Source: Opitutaceae bacterium (lineage in GTDB: Bacteria; Verrucomicrobiota; Verrucomicrobiia; Opitutales; Opitutaceae). Taken from it: a stretch of 34,345 nucleotides of DNA. Location of the stretch: positions 1 to 34,345 of the forward strand of contig NZNM01000090.1 of the NCBI GenBank assembly GCA_002694885.1, given 5' to 3'. Numbering within the stretch: the stretch's first letter is position 1; every line of letters begins with the position of its first letter. Positions 22,276 to 29,894 of the stretch are shown one piece after another. The notes below the pieces were generated by a model. That model worked only from the letters and a program-made list of their open reading frames with translations, was not told the DNA's origin and did not search any database. The position numbers and the translations under genes are program-made.

Positions 22276-23484
22276 TCAGTTTGCCGGCCGAGCGATGAGA
22301 TCGAGAAGTTTTTCGGCGCAAGCTTTGGCAAAAGTAGGGCTGTTGATAGGCTCATCCAAGTCGACCACTTCCACGGTCGCGTTAGAGTGAATAGCTTCGA
22401 AAAGAGCCTTGTCAGCTTCGGGTTCATAGAAGGCTTGGCCCTCGCCATTGATTTCGCTAACTGCCTTTAGCGGGTTGAGTATGGCGACTGGGGCCGTATT
22501 GGCATTCGCTTTATTGGCGATCGCCTTCCCGATCTCCGCGCACTCTTCCGCATTGGTCCGCATGAGCGTGACTTGAGGATTGTGGATGTAAAAATTTCGT
22601 CCCTCAAACGCTTCGGGCACGGTATCGCGGGCTCCAAAATTCGCCATGTCGACACAGCCGGGAGCGATCACAGCGGGTACCTTGGCTTTGGTCATCGCGT
22701 CCATGCGGGTGGGTCCTGCGGACAAGGTTGCCCCGACCACTTCGTCTGCCCATTCCGTAGTTGTGACATCGAGCACAGCCGACACCATGCCGCTCTCAAT
22801 CAGGCTCTCCATGGCCTGACCTCCTGAACCGGTCGCGTGGAATACAAGCACTTCAAAGCCGGCATCTTCAAGCACCGCTTTGGCTTCATTCACGCAGGTG
22901 GTGGTGTTGCCGAACATGCTGGCAACGATGAGCGGCTTGCCACCCTCAGTGTCGATTTTGGTTTCTACCATACCGCAGATAGCTCCGGCGGCCCGGGTGA
23001 AAATGGCGCGCGAAATGCGGTTCAATCCGCTAACATCCACGATGCTGGGCATCATGGCGATATCCTTAGTGCCTACGTAGTGAGCCGTATTCCCGCTGGC
23101 CACTGTGGAGACCATTAGTTTGGGAAATCCGATAGGAAGAGCCCTCATAGCTGCCGTGCCGATGGCTGTTCCTCCGCCTCCACCGAGGGAAATGACTCCG
23201 TCGACTTTTCCGTCGCCAACTAGCTTAGCCAAGAAGGCGGGAGCGGCTTCAGACATAGCTACGACACATTCTCCTCGGTCGTGCCGTTGCATGAGAGCGT
23301 CCAGATCGAGTCCGATCGACGCAGCAACGTCGTATCTAGAGTAATCAGGTTCGACCTTAGGATTGTCGCCTGTTCCTACATCGATGAATACGGTTTTATG
23401 TCCGTGTTCGTGGATGCGTTCTGCTAGGAAGGAGTGTTCTTCGGATTTTGAATCGAGGGTTCCCAGTATTGCGATTGAGGCCAT
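22276..23484 (-). CDS. Tm-1-like ATP-binding protein (UPF0261 family)
   Basis: A 402-residue cytoplasmic protein of the UPF0261/Tm-1 N-terminal-domain family, related to the ATP-binding domain of the tomato Tm-1 resistance protein. Segments seen are ASIAILGTLDSKSEEHSFLA, KTVFIDVGTG, VDGVISLGGGGGTAIGTAAM, GFPKLMVSTVASGNTAHYVG, KPLIVASMFGNTTTCVNEAK, FEVLVFHATGSGGQAMESLI and APGCVDMANFGARD. The glycine-rich GGGGGTA and GTGGQAM loops are the likely nucleotide-binding elements. The frame opens at 23541, but the family starts at ATG 23482-23484, so that start is used. It follows the isomerase-like gene by 37 bases. Its metabolic role is not established. Confidence 0.9.
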   Translation of the reverse strand: MASIAILGTLDSKSEEHSFLAERIHEHGHKTVFIDVGTGDNPKVEPDYSRYDVAASIGLDLDALMQRHDRGECVVAMSEAAPAFLAKLVGDGKVDGVISLGGGGGTAIGTAAMRALPIGFPKLMVSTVASGNTAHYVGTKDIAMMPSIVDVSGLNRISRAIFTRAAGAICGMVETKIDTEGGKPLIVASMFGNTTTCVNEAKAVLEDAGFEVLVFHATGSGGQAMESLIESGMVSAVLDVTTTEWADEVVGATLSAGPTRMDAMTKAKVPAVIAPGCVDMANFGARDTVPEAFEGRNFYIHNPQVTLMRTNAEECAEIGKAIANKANANTAPVAILNPLKAVSEINGEGQAFYEPEADKALFEAIHSNATVEVVDLDEPINSPTFAKACAEKLLDLIARPAN

Positions 23485-23521
23485 AGGGGTTGGGCGAGGA
23501 GGTGATTGGTGCTGATTGGTA

Positions 23522-24463
23522 CTATAGATTAGAGGAGACAACGGCTTTCATTTTTTCGAGGCCCAGCTTTGCGACTTCTAGCGGATCTTGTTTCCAGTAG
23601 TCGCGATTGAACAGCTCTAGGGAAAAGACCATCTCGGGATTGATTGCTTGCAGTTGCCTTATGATCTTGTCGAATGGGGCGATGCCGTCGCCGGGCATGA
23701 CACGGTGGCTGTCGTTCATTTCAGTACGCTCTGGACTAGCCGGGAAATCGTTCATGTGCAGGACCGGCATGGCTTTCGGCCCCAGGAGCGAGAGGCCATC
23801 GTATTGGGAGCCCCCTTTATAAATATGGTAGATGTCGAGCAGCATGCAGGCGTCGGGGTGCGAGCTTTCCGCTGCCGCGAATAGGGTTTGCCCCAGGCGG
23901 TGCAAATTCTGGGAGTGCCCCCAGACTTCGAGCATGGGGACGACACCGGTTTCCCGTCCCACGTCCAGGAGGGCGTGGTAGCGTTCGGCCACAGTTTCTA
24001 GATCTATAGACGGACCATTTTGAGCGCCAGCTGGGGGAGCTGCGATTCGGCTGCCGCCGAGAGCGTGAACGATCTCCATATCACTCTTGGCTTCCTCAAG
24101 AGCATTGGCCCGCTCGGTCGGGTCGTCGACGATCCATTTGGCGAATCCGATGGCGCTTTCAACCTGAAGTCCGTGATCATCGAGTCGCTTGCGAAGGTCG
24201 CTTAGTTTACCCCCGCTTTCCATGTAAGCTCTGATCGTTCGGATCCAAGGTTCGATTCCCGAGTAGCCAGCGTTGGTGGCAACATCGATCTCCGCCTCGA
24301 TCCCGATGTTCTTTTCTCTAATGGTGCTGGTATTTAGGCAGTAGCGAAACGATTTCATATTCAAGGAGTTAGTAGGATTATTGGAGCAACCAGCAATTAT
24401 CGCAGTTGTCGCAAGAGCTCCCGTGGTTGCGATAAATTGGCGTCTGGATGGGGAAGCATTCAT
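23522..24463 (-). CDS. Sugar isomerase/epimerase-like TIM-barrel lipoprotein
   Basis: A 313-residue protein with a combined Tat/lipoprotein leader: RRQFIATTGALATTAIIAGC, with RR at 7-8 and the lipobox cysteine at 26. The remainder is an AP-endonuclease-2/xylose-isomerase-like TIM barrel: NTSTIREKNIGIEAEIDVAT, ALGGSRIAAPPAG, VVPMLEVWGHSQNLHRLGQT, ACMLLDIYHIYKGGSQYDGL, VLHMNDFPASPERTEMN, HRVMPGDGIAPFDKIIRQL and FSLELFNRDYW. The E, D-x-H, H-x-N-D and E residues match the divalent-metal ligands of hydroxypyruvate isomerase/tagatose epimerase relatives. Membrane attachment outside the cytoplasm is common for such proteins in this phylum. It is the first gene of the minus-strand array; substrate is probably a sugar or sugar acid. 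Confidence 0.88.
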   Translation of the reverse strand: MNASPSRRQFIATTGALATTAIIAGCSNNPTNSLNMKSFRYCLNTSTIREKNIGIEAEIDVATNAGYSGIEPWIRTIRAYMESGGKLSDLRKRLDDHGLQVESAIGFAKWIVDDPTERANALEEAKSDMEIVHALGGSRIAAPPAGAQNGPSIDLETVAERYHALLDVGRETGVVPMLEVWGHSQNLHRLGQTLFAAAESSHPDACMLLDIYHIYKGGSQYDGLSLLGPKAMPVLHMNDFPASPERTEMNDSHRVMPGDGIAPFDKIIRQLQAINPEMVFSLELFNRDYWKQDPLEVAKLGLEKMKAVVSSNL

Positions 24464-24638
24464 TGTGATAGCAGGGCGGTGGCCGGAAATCTGCGGCCAA
24501 AGTCGCGATTAAACCCTGTAGGCGCGAGACCTTCTGGGGCAACAGCAAAGGATAGGTCGGACGGGATGGAACCGTAACCCGGTCATCTAGGTTTTGGATT
24601 TGTATCGCGGCCAGATTGTCGTTTAAACCCTCCTACAT

Positions 24639-25191
24639 ATGTTCGGCGTATCGAACATTGTGGAAGCTTTCCACGACTATATACCTCTAACCGTAACACT
24701 AGCCATTGTCACGGCGGGATTATCGTTTGCGAATTGGGCTCTCAAGAAACGTTCCCGATGGGTTGGCCGGCAGCAGAATTTTGTCAGGCATCTGGTTATG
24801 CTCGGGTTGTCAGCGGTTGCCCTGATATCGGTGATAATCGCCTTGCCAATCGGCGAGGGGATGAAGAATCAACGGACCGGAATCAGTGGCCTTTCATCCA
24901 CTAGTCTTGCATCCAATGCCATGGCGGGTTTCACCTTGCGATCAGTGGGTTCTTTCCGATCGGGAGATTTCATCGAAGCACTGCCCAAGGAGATTATATT
25001 CGACAAGGGCGATGAAACCGAAAAGGCGGAAATGCGGGGAAAGGAATTGGCCAAACTGAAAGAGCAACGGGACACTGTTTAAAAAAGAGATGGATGAGGC
25101 GGACGAGGACAGGAAAGCCTCAATACAATCTAAGATTGGGGAACTGGAAGACGAGATGGACGGAATTAAATCATCTTTGGTAAGTGAATAG
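24639..25191 (+). pseudogene. Remnant of an MscS-type mechanosensitive channel gene
   Basis: Small-conductance mechanosensitive channels release solutes on osmotic downshock. Residues 1-112 give helices at about 15-36 and 50-71 and the pore-lining TM3 text SSTSLASNAMAGFTLRSVGS, RSGDFIE, diagnostic of the MscS family. Directly after RSGDFIE the beta domain and most of the C-terminal domain are absent; the frame jumps to a charged tail ALPKEIIFDKGDETEKAEMR and ends at 25082. A second lesion follows: shifting +1 at about 25073 restores a continuing coiled coil (LFKKEMDEADEDRKASIQSK, GELEDEMDGIKSSLVSE) up to a TAG at 25189-25191. An internal deletion plus an indel is the best explanation. Confidence 0.68.
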
Positions 25192-25239
25192 GCAACTGAT
25201 TGATGATTTGTATCTGATTAATAACTACAATAAACTGTT

Positions 25240-26538
25240 ATGATTTCAAGAAAACTCGCATTTGGAGTATGGATAGGAATACTAGGATCAACGACTGCTT
25301 TGCTGGACGGGGTCGAGCCAGGGGAGAGCTGGCCGCAATTTAGAGGGCACAACGGGACGGCGATTGCGGAAACCCAGGGAATCCCGGTTAATTTGAGTCG
25401 CGAGACCCTGCGCTGGTCGGTGAACCTTCAAGGACCGGGTACAAGCTCTCCAGTAATATGGGGGGATCGCTTGTTCATCACGGCGGAAATTCGCGCTGAA
25501 GGGAAAACCTTCTTGAATTGCCTGGATGCGAGCAGTGGCAAGACGCTGTGGTCGCGGGCGATTGAGGGAGGCTATTACAAGACCCACAATTTCAACAATT
25601 TAGCCTCCGGCACGCCAAGCTTGACCGACAAGCTAGTGATCATCGGATGGCTGGATGTCCCGACAAAGCATGCGAAGCTTTCAGCTTACGATCACGATGG
25701 AGATGTTGTGTGGCAGCAAGATCTTGGGCCGCACGTAAGTCAGCATGGAGTTAGTTTTAACCCGGTTATTTACGGAGACTATGTGGTAATTAATCACGCC
25801 CACATGGATGGTGGATTTACGGGCGCTTATCGATTGAGGGATGGCGAACCGGTTTGGAGTCAGAAGCATCCGAAGGGTCCGAAGGGAATCAAAACCTCGT
25901 ATGTGTCGCCGCTCATCCGCGAGCGTGAAGATACCGGTACTGTCGAAGTGGTACAAGCCGGTGAGAAAATCGGCATGGTTGGCTTCGACCTGGAAACTGG
26001 CAAAGTCAATTGGAGTTTGCCGGATGCCTTCAATCATAGAACGATCGCATCGCCCATCGTGATCAACGGTTCCGCAGGAAGCTCCGACGCCTTGATTGCT
26101 GCTGGGAACAAGAACGGGCACTTTTTCGCTGCTCGCGTACCCAAGGTTGAAGGCGGCAAAGAGGTTCGGGAAGCGCGAATAGAATGGTATATGGAAAGCC
26201 GTACGCCATACGTGCCTACTCCAGTGTCAGATGGAAACATCCTCTATGCATTGGAGGATGGCGGTACACTTACCGCCCTGGATGGAGAATCAGGTAGCGT
26301 GATTTACCGCGAGAAGTTGTTCGGAAATTTCTACGCCTCACCCCTGTTGGTCGATGGCAAACTCTACTGTTTGGATCGAGATGGAAATATGTGGGTGGTT
26401 CAGGCGGGGAGTGAATACAAATTGCTGCGAAAATCTGAACTGAATCCGCCTGATGATGCGGCGTGGACAGACTCGACGCCCGCTGTGGCTCACGACCGAT
26501 TATATGTGCGTCTCGGATCGCGAGTGGATAGCTATTGA
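25240..26538 (+). CDS. Exported PQQ-type beta-propeller protein
   Basis: A 432-residue protein with signal peptide (KLAFGVWIGILGSTTALLDG) and repeated PQQ-like/BamB-like blades: WPQFRGHNGTAIAETQGIP, LRWSVNLQGPGTSSPVIWG, FLNCLDASSGKTLWSRAIEG, AKLSAYDHDGDVVWQQDLG, GAYRLRDGEPVWSQKHPKGP, GMVGFDLETGKVNWSLPDA, TLTALDGESGSVIYREKLFG and LYCLDRDGNMWVVQAG. The opening WPQFRG motif is common to this group of planctomycete/verrucomicrobial proteins, which usually lack a dehydrogenase active site and may be scaffold or binding proteins. The ATG at 25240 puts the signal peptide first. Its 3' end faces the convergent sulfatase gene across a long palindrome. Function is uncertain. Confidence 0.88.
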   Translation: MISRKLAFGVWIGILGSTTALLDGVEPGESWPQFRGHNGTAIAETQGIPVNLSRETLRWSVNLQGPGTSSPVIWGDRLFITAEIRAEGKTFLNCLDASSGKTLWSRAIEGGYYKTHNFNNLASGTPSLTDKLVIIGWLDVPTKHAKLSAYDHDGDVVWQQDLGPHVSQHGVSFNPVIYGDYVVINHAHMDGGFTGAYRLRDGEPVWSQKHPKGPKGIKTSYVSPLIREREDTGTVEVVQAGEKIGMVGFDLETGKVNWSLPDAFNHRTIASPIVINGSAGSSDALIAAGNKNGHFFAARVPKVEGGKEVREARIEWYMESRTPYVPTPVSDGNILYALEDGGTLTALDGESGSVIYREKLFGNFYASPLLVDGKLYCLDRDGNMWVVQAGSEYKLLRKSELNPPDDAAWTDSTPAVAHDRLYVRLGSRVDSY

Positions 26539-26542
26539 GTAG

Positions 26543-26611
26543 GGTAGCGGGCGATCTCCGAGTACCCACAAAACGGTCGTGCGAGTGGGCGCTCGGAGAT
26601 CGCCCGCTACC
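26543..26611. repeat. Long palindrome between convergent genes, REPIN-like or bidirectional terminator
   Basis: Perfect 20-bp inverted arms at 26543-26562 and 26592-26611 (arm sequence GGTAGCGGGCGATCTCCGAG) enclose a 29-base centre. The stem continues after a two-base interruption with CCCAC (26565-26569) pairing to GTGGG (26585-26589). The GTAG head at both outer ends is shared with the other REPIN-like elements here, but the arm body is a different family. It starts five bases after the beta-propeller gene and ends 25 bases before the sulfatase stop. There is no T tract. Confidence 0.8.
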
Positions 26612-26635
26612 TGGAGTTACTTCGGCTATTGCGGA

Positions 26636-28348
26636 CTATAGTTGATGCAAGATAATGTGATACGGCACGGCTTCCTTGCCGCCTTTGACGACGGTCGCGG
26701 ACAGGGCTAGTTTCCCATTGGGGATTGAGATATTCTTTAGAAAAGCGGTATCCGAATTCTTGTTAACCGTCAGCGTTTTCCGTTTAGAGCCGACTTGCAG
26801 CTCGATTTGGGCTCCGGCAATCGGCTCTTTCCAGAGAAACTCAATATTGTAGGATTTCCCGTTGCGGAATTCGAGGAGCCATTCGCCGCCCTCCTCGGTT
26901 TCTCTCCGGTCCTGAGTGGAGAGGGTGGTGCTGGTTTCGTGTTCCGTTCCTAGCACGATGCGAGGCGGATCGTAGTTGTCGGGGCGAGTGTTGGACACAT
27001 CTTCGAACCAGTTGTCATAAGTCTGTTTTAGACGACTGGCGATTTCGGGCCGCTTTTCGTAGAGGTTGTTGGTTTCCCCGGGGTCGGCTTCCATGTCGTA
27101 GAGCTCCAGAGGAACGTTTTCGGGCATTTGGTCATTTCGGAAACCGGTAGGATGAACGAGTTTCCAGCGTTGTTCGCGGACGGCAATGTGATGCAGTGGG
27201 ATTGGTTCGTTGCCCCGGTGGATTTGCATAATCAGACTGCGATCGGGCCAATCAACGCGCTCGCCCTTGAGTAAAGGAAGAATGCTTCGGCCATCGAAGG
27301 GATGGCTTTGGGGAAGACTGGCGCCGGCCGCCTCAAGCAAGGTCGGCATGACATCGATATGGGCGGCGATGCGATCGTTGCCCGTGCCGGCTTTAACTTG
27401 GGCGGGCCATCGAAAGAAGAAGGGGGAGCGGATGCCGCCATCATGGACCTCGTTCTTCTTGCCACGGGAATTGACGACGTAGCGCTGCGTGTTGGGTCCA
27501 TTGTCTACCATGAAGATGACGATCGTGTTTTCAGCGATTTGACGACGGTCGAGATGCCCTAGCAGTTTGCCGACATTCTGATCGACGTTTTCCACCATGG
27601 CGAAAACGCGGGCGACCGTGTCGGCATCTTTGTCGTTGCCGAAGAGAATGGGGCTCAAATCCTTGGATTTGTATTTCCGATACAGGGCTTCAGGGACGTC
27701 GTGATAGGGGCTGTGCGGAGCGTTGGTTGCGATATAAGTGAAAAAGGGTTTTTTGGATGCCATGGCATCGTCAATGAAATCCATGGCAGCATCGAAATAG
27801 ACATCCGTGCAGTAGCCATAGGTCTGCACTTGAAGATTGTTGTGAAAGAGGATGGCATCCGTGTAGCGACGGCCGTTTTCTCGGGGTTCGGAAGGTTGCC
27901 CGAGCCCACCTCCCAGGTGAATAAGGCTTTCATGGAAGCCTTGGTCCGTGGCTCGCATGGGGTAGTTGTCGCCCAAGTGCCATTTGCCGAAAATCCCAGT
28001 GCGGTAACCCGCCTCTCTGAGAACCTCTGCGATGGTGATCTCCTCAGGCTCCATCATCGATCGACCCTTAAACGTATCGACTAACCGAGTACGATAGTTG
28101 TAGCGACCGGTCATTAGCGATGCCCGCGTGGGCGAGCAAACAGGGCTTACGTAAAACGTATCCATAGAGGCGCCCGAATGGGCGAGGGAATCGATATGAG
28201 GCGTATCCAGGACGGAGTTACCCATATAGGACAGATCGCCGTAACCTTGATCGTCGGTCATGACGAGAACGATGTTCGGACGATCGTCGGCTAGGCTGAT
28301 TGCGTTGGCGGCAAAGAATGTTAGAGCTACAAGTGTACAGAACTTCAT
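26636..28348 (-). CDS. Arylsulfatase-type sulfatase (family S1), operon 2
   Basis: A 570-residue exported sulfatase with signal peptide (FCTLVALTFFAANAISLA). Metal and active-site motifs are intact: NIVLVMTDDQGYGDLSYMGN, the formylglycine motif CSPTRASLMTGRY with Cys71, GIFGKWHLGDNYPM, FMVDNGPNTQRYV and GGIRSPFFFRWPAQV. It belongs to a different sulfatase subgroup from the tandem pair at 10282-13417 (CSPTR rather than CTPSR, and weak similarity outside the motifs). An extra C-terminal domain of about 110 residues (EFRNGKSYNIEFLWKEPIAG, ALSATVVKGGKEAVPYHII) is probably a beta-sandwich found in some planctomycete arylsulfatases. It is last in the operon after DUF1501, with a 35-base gap. Confidence 0.93.
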   Translation of the reverse strand: MKFCTLVALTFFAANAISLADDRPNIVLVMTDDQGYGDLSYMGNSVLDTPHIDSLAHSGASMDTFYVSPVCSPTRASLMTGRYNYRTRLVDTFKGRSMMEPEEITIAEVLREAGYRTGIFGKWHLGDNYPMRATDQGFHESLIHLGGGLGQPSEPRENGRRYTDAILFHNNLQVQTYGYCTDVYFDAAMDFIDDAMASKKPFFTYIATNAPHSPYHDVPEALYRKYKSKDLSPILFGNDKDADTVARVFAMVENVDQNVGKLLGHLDRRQIAENTIVIFMVDNGPNTQRYVVNSRGKKNEVHDGGIRSPFFFRWPAQVKAGTGNDRIAAHIDVMPTLLEAAGASLPQSHPFDGRSILPLLKGERVDWPDRSLIMQIHRGNEPIPLHHIAVREQRWKLVHPTGFRNDQMPENVPLELYDMEADPGETNNLYEKRPEIASRLKQTYDNWFEDVSNTRPDNYDPPRIVLGTEHETSTTLSTQDRRETEEGGEWLLEFRNGKSYNIEFLWKEPIAGAQIELQVGSKRKTLTVNKNSDTAFLKNISIPNGKLALSATVVKGGKEAVPYHIILHQL

Positions 28349-28383
28349 GGAAAGTTTGAAAACTGCGGGTGAATGTAAATGAG

Positions 28384-29868
28384 TTAGGCGATTAGCTCTC
28401 GAATGACCTTGGCATCTTTGATCCCGGTCAATCGTTGGTCGAGGCCCTGGAAAGGCACATTGAGCTTTTTGTGCTCGAATCCCAGTAGTTGAAGCATGGT
28501 GGCATGGAAATCCTCCATCGGAACGGGATTGATTGCGGGGCTGTAGCCGACCTCATCTGTTTCCCCGTAAGAAATTCCTGGTTTGACGCCGCCACCTGCC
28601 ATCCACGCGGTAAAGGCTCCGGGGTTGTGGTCGCGGCCAACGAATTTTCTTTCGTTGGTACCGCCTCGGTTCTCTCGCATGGGTGTGCGTCCGAATTCGC
28701 CACTCCAGACGACCAGCGTGTCTTCCAGAAGCCCTCGGCGCTTGAGATCGGTGATCAGAGCTGCCATCGGCTTATCCATCTCCCGGCACTTGTCTTGGAA
28801 GCCACCGTTTAACGCCTCGGAACTTGCTGCTCCATGAGAATCCCAGCCCCAATCGAAGAGTTGAATATAGCGCACTCCGCGCTCGACTAATCGGCGGGCT
28901 AGCAGGCAATTGTTGGCGAAACTTTCTTTGCCCGGCTCCGTTCCGTAAAGTTTATGAATAGATTCGGGCTCTTTCTCAATGTCCATGGCGTCGGGCACAG
29001 CCATTTGCATGCGAAAAGCCATTTCGTACTGAGCGATGCGGGTCAGCGTTTCAGGGTCGCCAAATTCGTCGTGGGTTTGCTGATTGAGATTTTTGATGGT
29101 ATCCAATGCTTGGCGTCGCAAATCGCGGGTCATTCCTTTTGGATTGGAAACGTTCAGAACGGGATCGCCATGGGAGCGGCATTGCACGCCTTGATAGACT
29201 GATGGTAGGAAGCCCGATCCCCATAGGGCTTTGCCGACACGCGGGATTCGTCCGCCGGAGAGCAAAACAACGAAACCTGGCAGATCGGCGTTTTCCGTCC
29301 CCATGCCCCAGGTGACCCATGATCCGATGGAAGGGTAGCCAATACGCGGCTGGCCAGAGTGCACCATCAGTTGAGCGGGACCGTGATTAAATTGATCCGT
29401 TTGCAGCGTTTTGATGAAGCTAACGTCATCGACAACTTGCGCGAAATGGGGAAGCCTGTCGGACACCCAAGCCCCCGAAGCTCCTCGCTGTTTGAATGGG
29501 AACTGAGGTCCCAGCATATTGGGAGTGCCTTGGATGAAGGCGAAATTCTTGCCCTCGAGAAAAGATTGCGGGCAGGGCTGACCATCGAGCCGCTTCAGGT
29601 CTGGCTTGTAGTCGAATAACTCCAGTTGGCTAGGAGCGCCTATCATGTGGAGATAGATGACCCGTTTGGCTGTGCCAGGGAAGTGGGGAGCCAGCTGGCT
29701 GAAGGGGTTGGAAGCGTCGCGCTTGTTGGAGCCAAAGGTGTTAGAGGTATTCTGACCCGCTAGAAACATCGCCCCGAGTCCCGTTGCGCATCGAGTGATG
29801 AATTGGCGTCGGGTATCCTGTTCGAGAGATCGTCGATGGGATTCTTGCAGTAGCGATTGGAGATTCAT
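28384..29868 (-). CDS. DUF1501 family Tat-exported protein (operon 2)
   Basis: A 494-residue DUF1501 protein. Its leader has an extended n-region before the twin-arginine motif (TRRQFITRCATGLGAMFLAG, RR at 20-21). Family segments are VIYLHMIGAPSQLELFDYKP, HFAQVVDDVSFIKTLQTDQF, FNHGPAQLMVHSGQPRIGYP, WGSGFLPSVYQGVQCRS, ARRLVERGVRYIQLFDWGWD, VVWSGEFGRTPMRENRGG and RDHNPGAFTAWMAGGGVKPG, with LGFEHKKLNVPFQGLDQR at the end. It differs from the operon-1 copy by a longer insert and overall subgroup. It lies 26 bases after the DUF1549/1553 gene. The DUF1501 fold is related to alkaline phosphatases and sulfatases, but no activity has been assigned to the family to my knowledge. Confidence 0.93.
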   Translation of the reverse strand: MNLQSLLQESHRRSLEQDTRRQFITRCATGLGAMFLAGQNTSNTFGSNKRDASNPFSQLAPHFPGTAKRVIYLHMIGAPSQLELFDYKPDLKRLDGQPCPQSFLEGKNFAFIQGTPNMLGPQFPFKQRGASGAWVSDRLPHFAQVVDDVSFIKTLQTDQFNHGPAQLMVHSGQPRIGYPSIGSWVTWGMGTENADLPGFVVLLSGGRIPRVGKALWGSGFLPSVYQGVQCRSHGDPVLNVSNPKGMTRDLRRQALDTIKNLNQQTHDEFGDPETLTRIAQYEMAFRMQMAVPDAMDIEKEPESIHKLYGTEPGKESFANNCLLARRLVERGVRYIQLFDWGWDSHGAASSEALNGGFQDKCREMDKPMAALITDLKRRGLLEDTLVVWSGEFGRTPMRENRGGTNERKFVGRDHNPGAFTAWMAGGGVKPGISYGETDEVGYSPAINPVPMEDFHATMLQLLGFEHKKLNVPFQGLDQRLTGIKDAKVIRELIA

Positions 29869-29894
29869 TGTGTAAGAAAACGTTCGTTACAAGC

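Noticed and set aside
24481..24560. Possible degenerate REP-like hairpins (GGCCG/CGGCC and TCGCG/CGCGA) with a GTAGGCGCGAG string
   Set aside because: Stems are only five bases and do not match the clear palindromes elsewhere; too weak to list as a repeat.
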